Shown in pieces: positions 23,054 to 33,385 of a stretch of 64,000 nt of DNA. The stretch is from Anaspis maculata (Eukaryota; Arthropoda; Insecta; Coleoptera; Scraptiidae): the NCBI GenBank assembly GCA_949128115.1, contig OX421961.1, positions 99,839,863 through 99,903,862 on the forward strand, given 5' to 3'. Each line of letters starts with the position of its first letter. Position 1 is the stretch's first letter. The notes under the pieces were generated by a model. That model saw nothing but the letters and a program-made list of their open reading frames with translations. It was not told where the DNA came from and ran no database searches. A program made the translations under genes and the position numbers.

Positions 23054-23379
23054 ATGGAGTATTATACTTTTGAAAAATTTCCTTTTTTTTGATGGAATCA
23101 GAAACTATATTGAAAAATAACTGACCCGTATTTTTTTATTCAGCCAAAAATCGTATCGTTTGGCCGCAATAAATAAACGAAATTCCTATATTCTGCCTAT
23201 TTCTGACGTCATTTACACAGGCAGTATAGGCGGTGACTCGCTGTGACGTCAGAACTAGTTGATGTTATTTATTTATTGCGCCCAAACGGTACGGTTTTTG
23301 ACTGAATAAAAAATACGGGTCAATTGATTTTCAATGTAGTTTCCATTTCAATCAAAAAAAAATTAGTATAATACTCCAT
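23054..23379. repeat. MITE family A, copy 3 (326 bp)
   Basis: ATGGAGTATTATACTTTTGA begins and AGTATAATACTCCAT ends the copy, with TA on the left and TG on the right. It is nearly identical to copy 1 across the interior, including TTCTGCCTATTTCTGACGTC and the TGACTCGCTGTGACGTCAG block. Confidence 0.88.
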
Positions 23380-23452
23380 TGTCATGAGTGTGAAGTGTCG
23401 TTTGTGATGTGTGGAACTATTTTATAAAAATGTATAACCGTAATATTTTAGC

Positions 23453-23766
23453 ACAATGCTCGAGTTCCCATATTACCTATCCCTAATCCTGAACCTCTTA
23501 TCGAGCTGAGAGAAGAACCAGTCCCAGGTTTTACATTACCTTTTCGAACGTGGCGAACACTGAACCGACTCAGAACTGGTGCATCAAGATGCAACTCAAA
23601 CCTCGTTAGGTGGGGATATCTGGAAGATGACATTTGCAATTGTGGTTTGCCACAGACCCCTGAACATCTGTTGATCTGCAACAACTTGATAGAACCATGC
23701 ACACTCCAGGATGTTTTGATTGCTAGCAAAAAAGGCGTTAAAACAGCAGAATATTGGCAACATATA
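23453..23766 (+). pseudogene. C-terminal fragment of a second non-LTR retrotransposon polyprotein
   Basis: The frame 23453-23766 gives FRTWRTLNRLRTGASRCNS, then a cysteine-rich WGYLEDDICNCGLPQTPEHL and a final segment ending KTAEYWQHI. The W-LNR-RTG block followed by C-CG-QT-HL is the conserved C-terminal knuckle of Jockey-like insect elements. The upstream polymerase is absent, and MITE copy 3 lies 73 nt upstream. The frame is interrupted at its 3' end by the palindrome that starts at 23767, so the true stop codon is displaced. It is a dead fragment. Confidence 0.75.
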
Positions 23767-24487
23767 CAGGGTGTCCACGGTTTAAGTGCTCCAACTGTAG
23801 GGTTGTACTCTTTGACCGAATGCAAGAAAAAATTTTCTATAATTTTTTTTCGGGCTTAAGTTTCCAAGTTACAGGGTGTCAAAAAATTAGAAAAAAAGTT
23901 GTTGACTTATTTTTCAATAAATTATCTTGTAATTAGTGTGAGTAATACTGAACAACAGTAATAATTTCTAATAAGTCTTCTTTTCAGTTATTTCAATACT
24001 TTCAATGATACTGCAGCTCACAAAAGTCTCATCAGTCAATTTATTGTTATGATCGATTTTCATGTTTTTCAGCATAAAATGCCGTTTTTCTCGAAAATGG
24101 TTGACTTTAGAGCTTCGAACAGAAATTACCTTTTTTGCTTAGAATTGACCGGGTAATCAGAAAATGTTATCAAAGATTGATTTTATTCGCAGATAACGGG
24201 GGTTAATTGGTGGGTAACCTTAATAATCTACGCCACTGGTTTTTCAACAAAGTAATGGTAAACCCTAAATGAAAGCTGATTAATAGTCTATCAATAGTAC
24301 CAAGTTTGGTTCTCGTGAAAATAGTAGTTACTAAGTTATAACAAAAAAAGATTTAATTTTTTAATTGTTTGACACCCTGTAACTTGGAAACTAAAGCCCA
24401 AAAGAAAAATTATATTGGACGAATTTTCTTGTATTTGGCCAAAGAATACAACCGTACAGTTAGAGCACTTGAACCGTGGACACCCTG
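23767..24487. mobile_element. Palindromic CAGGGTG element, 721 bp, inserted in a retrotransposon fragment
   Basis: It starts CAGGGTGTCCACGGTTTAAG and ends with the complement CGTGGACACCCTG. The second terminal-like motif is again repeated inside each arm: CAGGGTGTCAAAAAATTA at 23872 and its complement ending at 24379. TA precedes the left end; the right flank is TC, a probable mutation of TA. The arms pair for about 0.15-0.2 kb each; the centre is weakly paired and holds TACGCCACTGG at 24231. Non-coding. Confidence 0.83.
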
Positions 24488-26140
24488 TCTATCAGAAATA
24501 TCTACATTGGTTTACAATTTCTTCACCTGTTATTACCTATACTTTTGTTTTTGTATTTTTTGTATTGTACGTACCTCTCGACGTACCTGGTGACTCCGAA
24601 TACGGAAAATAAATAAACTACCTATCCCGGTTTCAGCTGTACTAAACCATACTGAAGAGCAACCCCAGTTCAAGGGTAGGGCTAAGGGTGGCCTTGCCCT
24701 AACTTCGACAGTATATTTATATCCTCTAAAAAGCAATGTTCTTGAAACTTCATTGATGTATAGTATTTTCATTAGTAGGTGATGGAAAGTGCCAATGGGG
24801 TACTTGCCAATGATATAGATTTGACTGAAAATACTTTGAATTATCAACAAGAGTAATAAAGAGTATTTCCTGAAAATTTCTAGAAAATATATCCATTATG
24901 GTTGAAAAGATTTTTTTTTCGATAGGTTGATAACAGTAGGGAAACTTTGGAGAGAAAAAATTGAAAATTGTGAAAAAAAATGTAATTTTTGAAAATTTGA
25001 ATTTTTGAAAATTGAAATACATACACATTTTCTTTATAAACCAATTTGAATTTACGCTTATTTCTGTGATTATTATTTATCCACTGGTTTTTATAAAATC
25101 TACGTTTACAGAAAAACACGAAAATGACGTATTAATTTGAATGTGATTTTCTCCCGGTCGTAGGAAAAATAGTGTACGTAACTCGCCGTAAAGTGTCTTA
25201 CTTTCATTTGTGTGATTTCTTACATTACATTACATGAACTTACACACTCATGCGTGATGTATCACTTGCCGTACTTGTTACGTAATGTACTATTCCTATT
25301 TCCCTTCCATATTGGTGGAGGGTTGGGGAAGTGAAATATCATTGCTCTCATGAACGTTTCCAATCAATGTTACCACGTCCTGATCTCTTTTGTGGGATTA
25401 ATTTATGCAGTACATACCATTCCTCGATTAGCCTCTGTGCAGCTCTCTCTCGGCAACCTGTCATCCATATTCTGTCGAAGTGATATTAGCTTCACTGTAC
25501 TGACTGACATGTCCTGGATGTGAACTACCACTGCCACAGTTCAGCTTTTGATGGCCGATTGGTTTGGCTGCCATAGTTGGGAATCAAACTAGTTTTGGTA
25601 TACAGAACTGCTTCACAAAGAAAACAAAATAAGCAATAGATAATTAAAATAATGTCGTCGAAGAGAACGGTCTCTTTGTGGCAGTTATAAGTATCGGTAC
25701 CTATACATTATTAAACTACCCGTGGGTGATTGACATTCACGTAAGAATCATCAAAACACCAACTCTTGCTGTGTCAGGCTGAATGGTTTTAAATACCTCG
25801 AAAATAACTTTTAATCCTCGGTTGAATCACTCGAGAAATGGGCTAAATTTTATTTTGGATAAAATCTTTCGACCTAACTCTCTCCTAACGTAGTTTCCGG
25901 CTTTAAACTAATTCAACGCGTTTAAAAACAAAGCCCTTGAAACATTATGTACGACCGGCCAATTATGTCAATTTTATGACATAGTTTGTCGTCCATAAAG
26001 TGGCTCTTTACGGACTAGTCCATAATATAAAGTAAAATCGGCCTCTTCCCAACAATCAATTGGTGCGACAATCAAAATAAACGTCAAATCAACATTTTAT
26101 TTGAATGTGAAATAATCATATCAATCTGAACAATGGTAAA
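24488..26140. other. Intergenic; a weak inverted repeat at 25161-25297
   Basis: TAGGAAAAATAGTGTACGTA (25161) is loosely matched by the complement of GTTACGTAATGTACTATTCC (25278), which suggests a decayed short inverted-repeat element. 24840-25130 is very AT-rich. I see no supported gene. Confidence 0.35.
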
Positions 26141-26189
26141 TAATGGTTAATGGTGATAACGCAATCTTTGTTGTTAGAGATATTCTGTC

Positions 26190-26411
26190 CCGAGGCTTGG
26201 TGGCTCACAAATCCTGCAGTTTTTGAAAAACCTGCAGCTGTATTTTGCGGTACGCTCGATATGCTTCTTCGTATAAATGCTTCGATTTGCTTGGCAGAAG
26301 AGACTCCTTGGCCGACGAAGCAATTGCCTTCACTTCTTCCGAAACAAGACTACTCGAGGTACTACTACTATTTATTTGCAAAGGCAGAATCCATCGTTGA
26401 ACTGACCGCAC
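26190..26411 (-). pseudogene. Possible N-terminal fragment of a tyrosine-recombinase-like (Crypton-type) protein
   Basis: The minus-strand frame includes AIASSAKESLLPSKSKHLYE followed by EAYRAYRKIQ. An LLP-KSK-YE-AY block recalls the N-terminal segment that precedes the core-binding domain in Crypton-type recombinases and related insect proteins. The catalytic R-H-R-Y part is absent, so this is a fragment at best. The resemblance is from memory of the motif and is weak. Confidence 0.3.
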
Positions 26412-27355
26412 GTAGGATAGGATTATGTCAAAATTTCACAAATTACTTGTTATAGGTAAATACATGAATAGCAACGGTACCTATTATAGCCCCTAGCAAC
26501 AATTCACCTATCAAAGCACACTTTGTTCAAGTCCCTCAAAATCGAGCTCAAAATGTTCCTTCATGACTGTGCTGAAGGACCGTCTAGGAAGGTCGAACAT
26601 AAAATCTTGTATGCAATTCATAAATAATGGGCAATATGGACTCTTCTAATTTATTAGCCTCGCTCGCAAGCTCGCTCGGCCACAAACTATGGCTCGCCCA
26701 TAATGCCTATTGCCTATTATTATGTACTCATTACATAAATAGCAATTATATGAAAAAAACTTTCATCAGACTGATGAAACTTTCATCTGCAGTAAAACAC
26801 AAACCGAAATCAGTCAGGCAAAATAGAGGGAACCGAGAAGGGAACATTAATTCTAGACAATGGTAGAGCCCTACTGCAGTGCGTTATCTGCTCCAGAATC
26901 CAGAATCTTATCTGTTAATTGCAATATTCACGCTGGTGCAATCACGCGGTAGAGGTAGGGTATAGCCGACACGGCAATGGGTCCAATAGTAGGTAGTATT
27001 ATGTGCTTGATGGCCTTAATGAAAATCGAGCGTTATCATTTAATGACCCTTTTTGCTCTTGGCCAGGGGCGTAGGTAGGCGACGCATTAATGGATGATAC
27101 TTTAGAAGTGAAATTGCTTTGCAGCTAGATCTACCAAAAGTGAAGCAAGATTATCTCAATTTATTTCAGGATTCAATGGAAAATAAATAAGTCCCCACAA
27201 AAATTGTAATTCTATCATGTAGGTTGTATATAATTTTCAGTGAGGCGAGAAATGCTCCATTACAGCTGAAGACAACCAAAGCTGTCGATGCGCTACGATG
27301 CTATTTTGTTAGAAACTAAGAGTTTTCCGCCGAGGTATGTAGTTATTCATGCTAT
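26412..27355. other. No recognisable gene or element
   Basis: AT-rich unique sequence; no supported frame or repeat. Confidence 0.35.
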
Positions 27356-27559
27356 TCAAAGACGGAGTCGAATTGGTAAAAGAAAGAGGTGCGAACATGT
27401 TTTTATTGAACAGGTGAAAAATCAGTTTGCAGAATTTCGTTAACCTTACCTATAAAGAAATATACAGAAAATAACTAAATTATACTAATTTCATCATTAT
27501 TACTAATATTTTTTTTAAATTCGCAACGCTTCATCTTACCAATTCAACTCCGTCCTTGA
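27356..27559. repeat. Inverted-repeat element (MITE-like), 204 bp
   Basis: TCAAAGACGGAGTCGAATTG and GTAA at 27356 pair with TTACCAATTCAACTCCGTCC ending near 27556. The inner arms are weak (GGTGCGAAC against TTCGCAACG). Confidence 0.65.
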
Positions 27560-27615
27560 TGGTCCATGACATAGAACCTGTAAAAAACTTGAATAGTCTT
27601 TATACACAATTATAC

Positions 27616-28249
27616 TGTTACGAGCGGCGATACTGGCTAACACGCGATCTTTCTAGACTCTTCCCAGGTTGCAGTGTACAAGTGCGGAGCTCTGGTGCAT
27701 TCCAGAACACGCATTCAGGGCTCGATACCAAGTTGCAGGCGCAACGTTTGGAACGGCGTAACTCGCCAAATACAGCGGTCTGATTGGTTGGTATCCACCG
27801 TTGCTATGGTAACCGCACTTACGGCGGTCTCAGCCCCAACCTGGTATTGAGCCGGTAGGCTCTTGCTCGTGGAACTGAATGGAGACTTCAACGGTCGATC
27901 AGAAAACATCAGCCATTTTGTCGGAGGTGCCGACATTCTAGAACACACGGGAAGCACGCGAAAGGTGTGTGATTATTCGGGAGTCGTAGAAACCATATGC
28001 CGGCTCACTGTGGAATTTGCTGGAGGACGATGTAAAGCCCGAGAACGCTAGTCGGAGAGATATATAGCACCGTCCTTGGCCTAGACAGTAATAATGAATG
28101 CGAAGTGGTAGCGAGAGATTAAAAGCAAAGTAGTACCTGCGATATTCCCAAGCGTAAATACTTGTTGGCGTGTATTTATTGTAGTACGCATCAATAAACA
28201 GTGTGTATCGTCTCAATTTCAATCGAACCGGTACGCAAAATACGTAACA
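27616..28249. mobile_element. Solo LTR of an LTR retrotransposon, 634 bp, 4-bp target duplication
   Basis: The element begins TGTTACG and ends CGTAACA, a perfect inverted terminal heptamer of the canonical TG...CA form, and is flanked on both sides by ATAC (27612-27615 and 28250-28253). It contains a TATA-like GAGATATATAGCACC at about 28060 and an AATAAA at about 28193, the order expected for an LTR promoter and polyadenylation region. No internal region follows, so it arose by LTR-LTR recombination. A 4-bp duplication suits Ty3/gypsy-type elements. Related fragments occur at 29102, 52945 and perhaps 62741. Confidence 0.85.
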
Positions 28250-29101
28250 ATACGTTCAACACGTGATTCGCAAATGAAAGAATATGTCGCCCAACTGTTT
28301 TTGCTTAGTCGGCATTGCCACAATTTGAGTAGCTATGACATTGATAGTCAGTATCTATAAGTCGAGATGAAATTAAATTGTTGATGTCGGTCCGTCTTGG
28401 TTTTCAATAGGTGTTATTCTGGACCTAAAATAAGTTCAACATTTTGCTACAAAAATTGACATTTTTTAACAAAAACGACACAAATTCATATATTGTACAG
28501 ACACAAAATATTGCGTAACGTAAGTAGGTACTTGTATTCAGGTCAAAAAAATCGCTTTCCACTTTTATCTTTTTAAAAAGCGCATGTCCAGTAGTTTTTT
28601 GGAGAACTGCGTTTTGAAAGCAATGCTGGCAAGTTGCCGAATTAAAAGCCTGTTGTCCGCACATACGAACTTTTTAAATAATCAGAATATGGACAATCGA
28701 CTACAGAAACTCTGTTGGTTGGGTGGACGGAGATCCCCCATTTCATCACCACTGTGTCGATCCAAACCTCATGCTTGATAAAAAAGAACACCTACCCTCT
28801 CAGTTTATCAAGGTCCAGAATCAAGCTAATCCAAGACTACAGAATTTCTGCTTAGAACAATTACAGTTGATATACTCATGGAAATTCTGCAGTTTCTTGT
28901 AATATAATGAAGGATTGAGATGAACGTACCATTTAGTTTGATTGAATTTGTCAAAAAAGAAAGTCCTTATTCATGGATCAGCTTGATTATCTTTCTGAAA
29001 CCGGAGGTAGGTATATCAAAGTTATTGTAAACGCGCACTAATATTTTTGCGCGCACTAATATTTTTTGTTAACCTGCTCCAAAAATTGAGTGAAACATAC
29101 C
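28250..29101. other. No recognisable gene or element
   Basis: AT-rich unique sequence with no supported frame. Confidence 0.35.
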
Positions 29102-29210
29102 TGTTGTCATACGCGGCGATTCTGGAGAACACGCGATTTTTCTAGACTCTTCTCATTACATCGCAGTGTACAAGTGCGGAGCTCTGGACTGGAGCTCCCG
29201 TTTGGTCTTC
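29102..29210. repeat. 5' fragment of the same LTR family
   Basis: TGTTGTCATACGCGGCGATT and the following AACACGCGATTTTTCTAGAC and AGTGTACAAGTGCGGAGCTC match the first ~100 nt of the solo LTR at 27616. The rest is missing. Confidence 0.75.
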
Positions 29211-29284
29211 ACACAGAGTCAAAAAACCTTTTCAAAACCAAACTGAAAAATATGTTATTTGCGTCACAATACTCTTCTTGACTT

Positions 29285-29690
29285 TTTTGTTACATTTGAA
29301 TTTTTTTTTTCTTTTTCATCTTCGATTTCTTTTCTTTTTTCATGTGCATACCTGCGAAATGCAACTGCGGTTGGTTGGTATTCGCTTGTTATATCTAATT
29401 TTAATTTTTGTAAATATTCACTGTAACTTTTTTTTTTTTCTTCTCTTCCATCATTGTTTTTTTTTTCATTCTTAATGTGTATACCTGTGAGGTGCAACTG
29501 CGATTGGTATTCGCTTGATATATCTCATTTTAATTTTTGTAAATACTCACTAGAATTTATTTATTTCTTTTCTCTTTCATCTTTGATTTTTTTTTCTTTC
29601 TTTATGTGTATACCTGTGAAATGCAACTGCGGTTGGTATTCGCTTGTTATATTCAATTTTAATTCTTGTAAATATTCACCTTCACCTTTT
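29285..29690. repeat. Three-unit tandem array, ~131-bp period, T-rich
   Basis: TACCTGYGARRTGCAACTGC recurs at about 29349, 29482 and 29611, each followed by GGTATTCGCTTGTTATAT and AATTTTAATTTTTGTAAATA and separated by polypyrimidine runs. The open frames across it reflect the T-rich composition and are not genes. Confidence 0.85.
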
Positions 29691-29834
29691 AGAATATGAA
29701 TTGATTTATTTTAAATCTCACTACCGCTGTATAATAATTTTTTTTGTATACTTATACGTGGTTAAGTGGATTAGCCTCGCGGCTAGACTTCGCCACGCCA
29801 AAGAAAAAATTATTTTTTTCTTGGAATAAAGACC

Positions 29835-29840
<6 letters not shown>

Positions 29841-29866
<26 letters not shown>

Positions 29867-29867
29867 G
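29841..29867. repeat. (ATT)n microsatellite
   Basis: About nine TTA units. Confidence 0.9.
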
Positions 29868-29879
29868 TACATTATACCC

Positions 29880-30010
29880 GATACCTTGATTTGTCGAGCT
29901 ATTTTCGTGGGATTCCTCAACAAAAACCTCACGTCGTGTCAAGCAAATCCGCACCTCAAGTCGAGGGATTCTTTTCCTCAAAAGGTAATAATGCGGGGAT
30001 AGCTCGACAT
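29880..30010. repeat. Dispersed repeat B, copy 1
   Basis: CTTGATTTGTCGAGCTATTT through TCGTGGGATTCCTC, CTCACGTCGTGTC, CACCTCAAGTCGAGGGATTC and GGTAATAATG is matched in the opposite orientation at 38450-38570. Function unknown. Confidence 0.75.
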
Positions 30011-30471
30011 GATTGGCAGTTCGTATTTGTAATGCTAGATGGCCGTATTATATTTTTGAGGGGCTAAATGAATTCGAGAGCATGTATTTTAAGTTGCCTG
30101 AATCAAGGCGTTGCCATGATTGAATTAATCAAGTTAACCCATCTATTTCTTTGCAGAATTACCTTTGCCGTCAGTTGGGTTATTTTTTCCTCATTTAAGC
30201 TTGGGGTTTTCACTTGAATTTCAAGTGTGGGCAAATACTCCAAAGTAATCGGAAAGTGGAAAGTACCTGATTTGAATAGTTAAGAATTAAGATTGAACTT
30301 CTTTTGTTTTTTTTTACTTGTTTATATCATCGCGGTCAAAACAAAAGGTTGGATATGGAGTAGCCCCTAATTCCATCAATTTTGCACTTGATTTTTAAAA
30401 TTTGAATAGGTAGGTATAGCTACTACCGTGCTGAAGATTGAACAATTATTTTTTCTGGTGGCTTATAGTAC

Positions 30472-31080
30472 AGGGTGTGGCGCAGCAAATGGACACATTT
30501 GAAATTGAGATATCTCAAAAAAGTACTGGCCCCATCTTAACCAAATTAGCACCACATTGGGAAGGAAAGGTTGCATTTTTATGTGTGGGTAGCTAAGTTG
30601 CTCAAATTTGTCTGGACAATGGATATTTACCAGATAAATTGAAAACATGAAAAATGGGCAAATGTTTCTTTTTCAATATTTATGGAAGTCACCTCAGGTT
30701 TTCCATCGTCAATGTCAGTGTCAGTAGGTACTTGTTCGTCATTGTGCTCCCATGGTTCAGTGGAACAGAGAACAAAGAGTCTTTGTGGTACCTAAGCTCA
30801 ATGATTCGAACTGAATCTTATCAATTATCATTCATCAATGCGAGAATTTCGGCAAACACTTCAACGTCCATGGTGGGCAGCATTTGAAAGTTTAGCATTT
30901 TCGCATTTAACGTATTCAATAGACTTAATAGACAATAGACAAAAAATCCACTTTTGTTGTGTAGTTTGATTCAATAAATGATATTTATGTCCGTATTTTT
31001 ACGTTTTCACTTCAACTGGTGGATATGAATTGTCAAGACAAATTTGAGCAACTCAGGTACCCACCCACACATGAAAATTG
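30472..31080. mobile_element. Partial palindromic CAGGGTG element, right terminus lost
   Basis: TACAGGGTGTGGCGCAGCAA begins at 30470. TGTGTGGGTAGCTAAGTTGC and TCAAATTTGTCTGGACAATG (30580-30620) are mirrored at 31020-31075 (TTGTCAAGACAAATTTGAGC, then AACTCAGGTACCCACCCACA). No CACCCTG follows, so the right ~110 nt are missing or diverged. Confidence 0.65.
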
Positions 31081-31285
31081 TATTTGTATTTTCAGTTAAG
31101 AATATAAAATAAAAAAATGATTTACCTAGGACCTTGACCCATCAAAAACAATTCCCAACAATTTTGTTAGCAAAGGCTCATATCCTACGTTTTTTACAAA
31201 AAAAAACAAAATAATTGCAAAATATGAAAAAAAAAATGGATATAACGCACGAGGAGCGAAGCGAAGCAACTTAGCAACGTATATA

Positions 31286-31867
31286 CAGGGTGTTTCAGGG
31301 ATGATAGCAAAAAATTCAACTGTTGGTAGATCTCGTCAAAATATGACGAAAACCTATATACCATTTTGCAAAGTTCGGCCTAATGACGAAGATACAGCCC
31401 TCCAAAGTTCAATTTTTTCGGATTTCAAAAATTTGTAACTCAGGCACGTTTCGACAAATTTAGCTTCAATTCAGCAAAAGATGGTTTGTCATAATTATCT
31501 ATCAACCTACCAAATTTGGGAAAAATCCAACCACTGGTGTAGGAGTTATGAGGGTCAATAATTTAGAAGCATCCGAAGAAAAGTTGGCCCAAGGTGACCC
31601 CTAATAACTTCCACGCCACTGATTGGATTCTTTCCAAATTTGGTAGGTTGATAGATAATTATGACAAACCGGCTTATGCTAAATTAAAGCTGGATTTGTG
31701 GAACTGTTCCTGAGCTACAAATTTTTGAAATCCGAAAAAAGTGAGCTTTGGAGGGCTGTATCTTCGTCATTAGGCCTCACTTTGCAAAATGGTATATAGG
31801 TTTTCGTCATATCTTGACGAGATCTACCCACAGTTGAATTTTTTGCTATCATCCCTGAAACACCCTG
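31286..31867. mobile_element. Palindromic CAGGGTG element, 582 bp
   Basis: It starts CAGGGTGTTTCAGGGATGAT and ends with the complement ATCATCCCTGAAACACCCTG. The arms pair almost throughout: TAGATCTCGTCAAAATATGA against CATATCTTGACGAGATCTA, and GATACAGCCCTCCAAAGTT against the complement near 31745. The axis lies near 31575. TA precedes the left end. The right flank TCCCTG is altered. A TATATA tract and a 33-nt fragment of the same terminus follow at 31888-31920. Arm similarity is high, so this copy looks younger than those at 2.5-6 kb. Confidence 0.87.
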
Positions 31868-31887
31868 TCCCTGTAAATATATATATA

Positions 31888-31920
31888 CAGGGTGTTTCAG
31901 GAATGATAGCAAAAAATTCA
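31888..31920 (+). repeat. Isolated terminal fragment of the CAGGGTG element
   Basis: CAGGGTGTTTCAGGAATGAT plus the next 13 nt repeats the left end of the element at 31286 and then stops in a (TA)n tract. Likely an aborted or broken copy. Confidence 0.7.
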
Positions 31921-32674
31921 TATATATATATAATCGTAACCTATTTTACCCATCTGGGTGTCGAGGTGTCGGACGCACCGAGCCGCACTATGGATTTATG
32001 CTACTACCTACAATCATGTCGTTCATGTGCGTGTACAGGTAATGGAGCAACTTGTAAACGCAAGTATACATCTTGTATAATGGACCCCTTAGCAACTTAG
32101 CAACGTAAGAGTTATAATTCTTATTTCCTAATATTAATATTTCCATTCCTTTACAGCGAATAATTATGATCATTGTAATCTGTTTCAGTAAACAGATCTT
32201 GTCTGTAATACCGATATACAATTTAGGTAAGGAAAAGGATAATCGTAGTTTTCTTCAAATACTAATCTTCACGTTTCTCCCCAGAGTATTCTTGTCCCAA
32301 AGATGCCGTTCCTCTGACCAGAGATCCCGCTGAAGAACCGTCCGAATCAAGGTGGATCATCACGTCAACATGCTGTGTTCTCAATGTATTGTATGTAATG
32401 TATTCTTACTGTTCTACATAACAAATCACAATTTTATAGGTGTTGATGGTGTATTCAAGTTTAAATAAAAGTATGATAAAATCACAAAAATCAAGATCTC
32501 GCCTATCTCTATTTTCCTACTCCCATTACTCTGCTGAACAGTCTGCCTTAATTGCGTACATGAGTACCTAACAAACAACAAGGAATGTAGGGTTCCTGAA
32601 GATGAACATATTTCAGTACTCACATCAATTATTCATGTCAACATTTTGAAACGATAAACAATTGAACAAAAAAG
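31921..32674. other. Intergenic; one weak two-exon candidate at 32166-32421
   Basis: The 17-nt word AGCAACTTAGCAACGTA at 32091 repeats the same word at 31265, outside the left end of the palindrome. A possible short split frame is described in the findings. Otherwise I see nothing. Confidence 0.3.
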
Positions 32675-33385
32675 TCACAGTACAGCAAATAGCAATGTTT
32701 TTGAAAAACGATACATAATGAAAGTGCCAATGGCACACTCGTGCCAACATTTTAGAACTATGAATAATGTAAATAAAAATAAACTACGAACACAGTACAG
32801 TACACAACACAGTACAAAAAGTGTCACAGTACAGCAAATAGAAATGTTTTCAAAAAACGATACAAAATGGAAGTGCCAATGGCACACTCAAACCAACATT
32901 TTACAACTATGAATAATGTGAATAAAAATAAACTACGAACACAATACAGTACACACACAGTACAGTACAGTACACAACACAGTACAAAAAAGTATCACAG
33001 TACAGCAAATAGAAATGTTTTCAAAAAACGATACAAAATTGAAGTGCCAATGGCACACTCATGCCAACATTTTACAACTACGAATAATGTAAATAAAAAT
33101 AGACTAGGAACAATTTGACAAACAAGTGCTACAGTACAGCAAATAGAAATCCGTTTTAAAAAACGATACAAAATGAAAGTGCCAATGGCACACCCATGCT
33201 AACATTTTAGAACTATGAATAATGTACATAAAAATAGACGACAAACAATAATACAAAAAAGTGTCACAGTACCTACAGCAAATAGAAATGTGTTTTCAAA
33301 AAACGATACAAAATGAAAGTGACACCACATAAGTTCATGCCAACATTTTAGAACTATGAATAATGTAAATAACAATAAACCACTT
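32675..33385. repeat. Five-unit tandem array, ~135-170-bp period
   Basis: CACAGTACAGCAAATAG recurs at about 32676, 32825, 32995 and 33266, with TACAGTACAGCAAATAG near 33130. Each is followed by an AAAAAACGATACAAAATG segment, AAGTGCCAATGGCACAC and ATGAATAATGTAAATAAAA. Unit length varies because a (CAGTA)n-like stretch has expanded in the middle units. The word TGCCAATGGCA in each unit is a perfect 11-nt inverted repeat. The overlapping short frames reflect the repeat. Confidence 0.88.

Noticed and set aside
29278..29699. Overlapping 65-81-codon hydrophobic frames
   Set aside because: They are created by the T-rich tandem array and repeat with its period, so they do not support a membrane protein.
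31789..32100. 103-codon frame with a cysteine-rich end
   Set aside because: Its first half is the antisense of a palindrome arm and its last part lacks a start or splice site.
32675..33385. CRISPR-like repeat-spacer structure
   Set aside because: Units are continuous ~150-bp tandem repeats without unique spacers, and the context is an insect genome.
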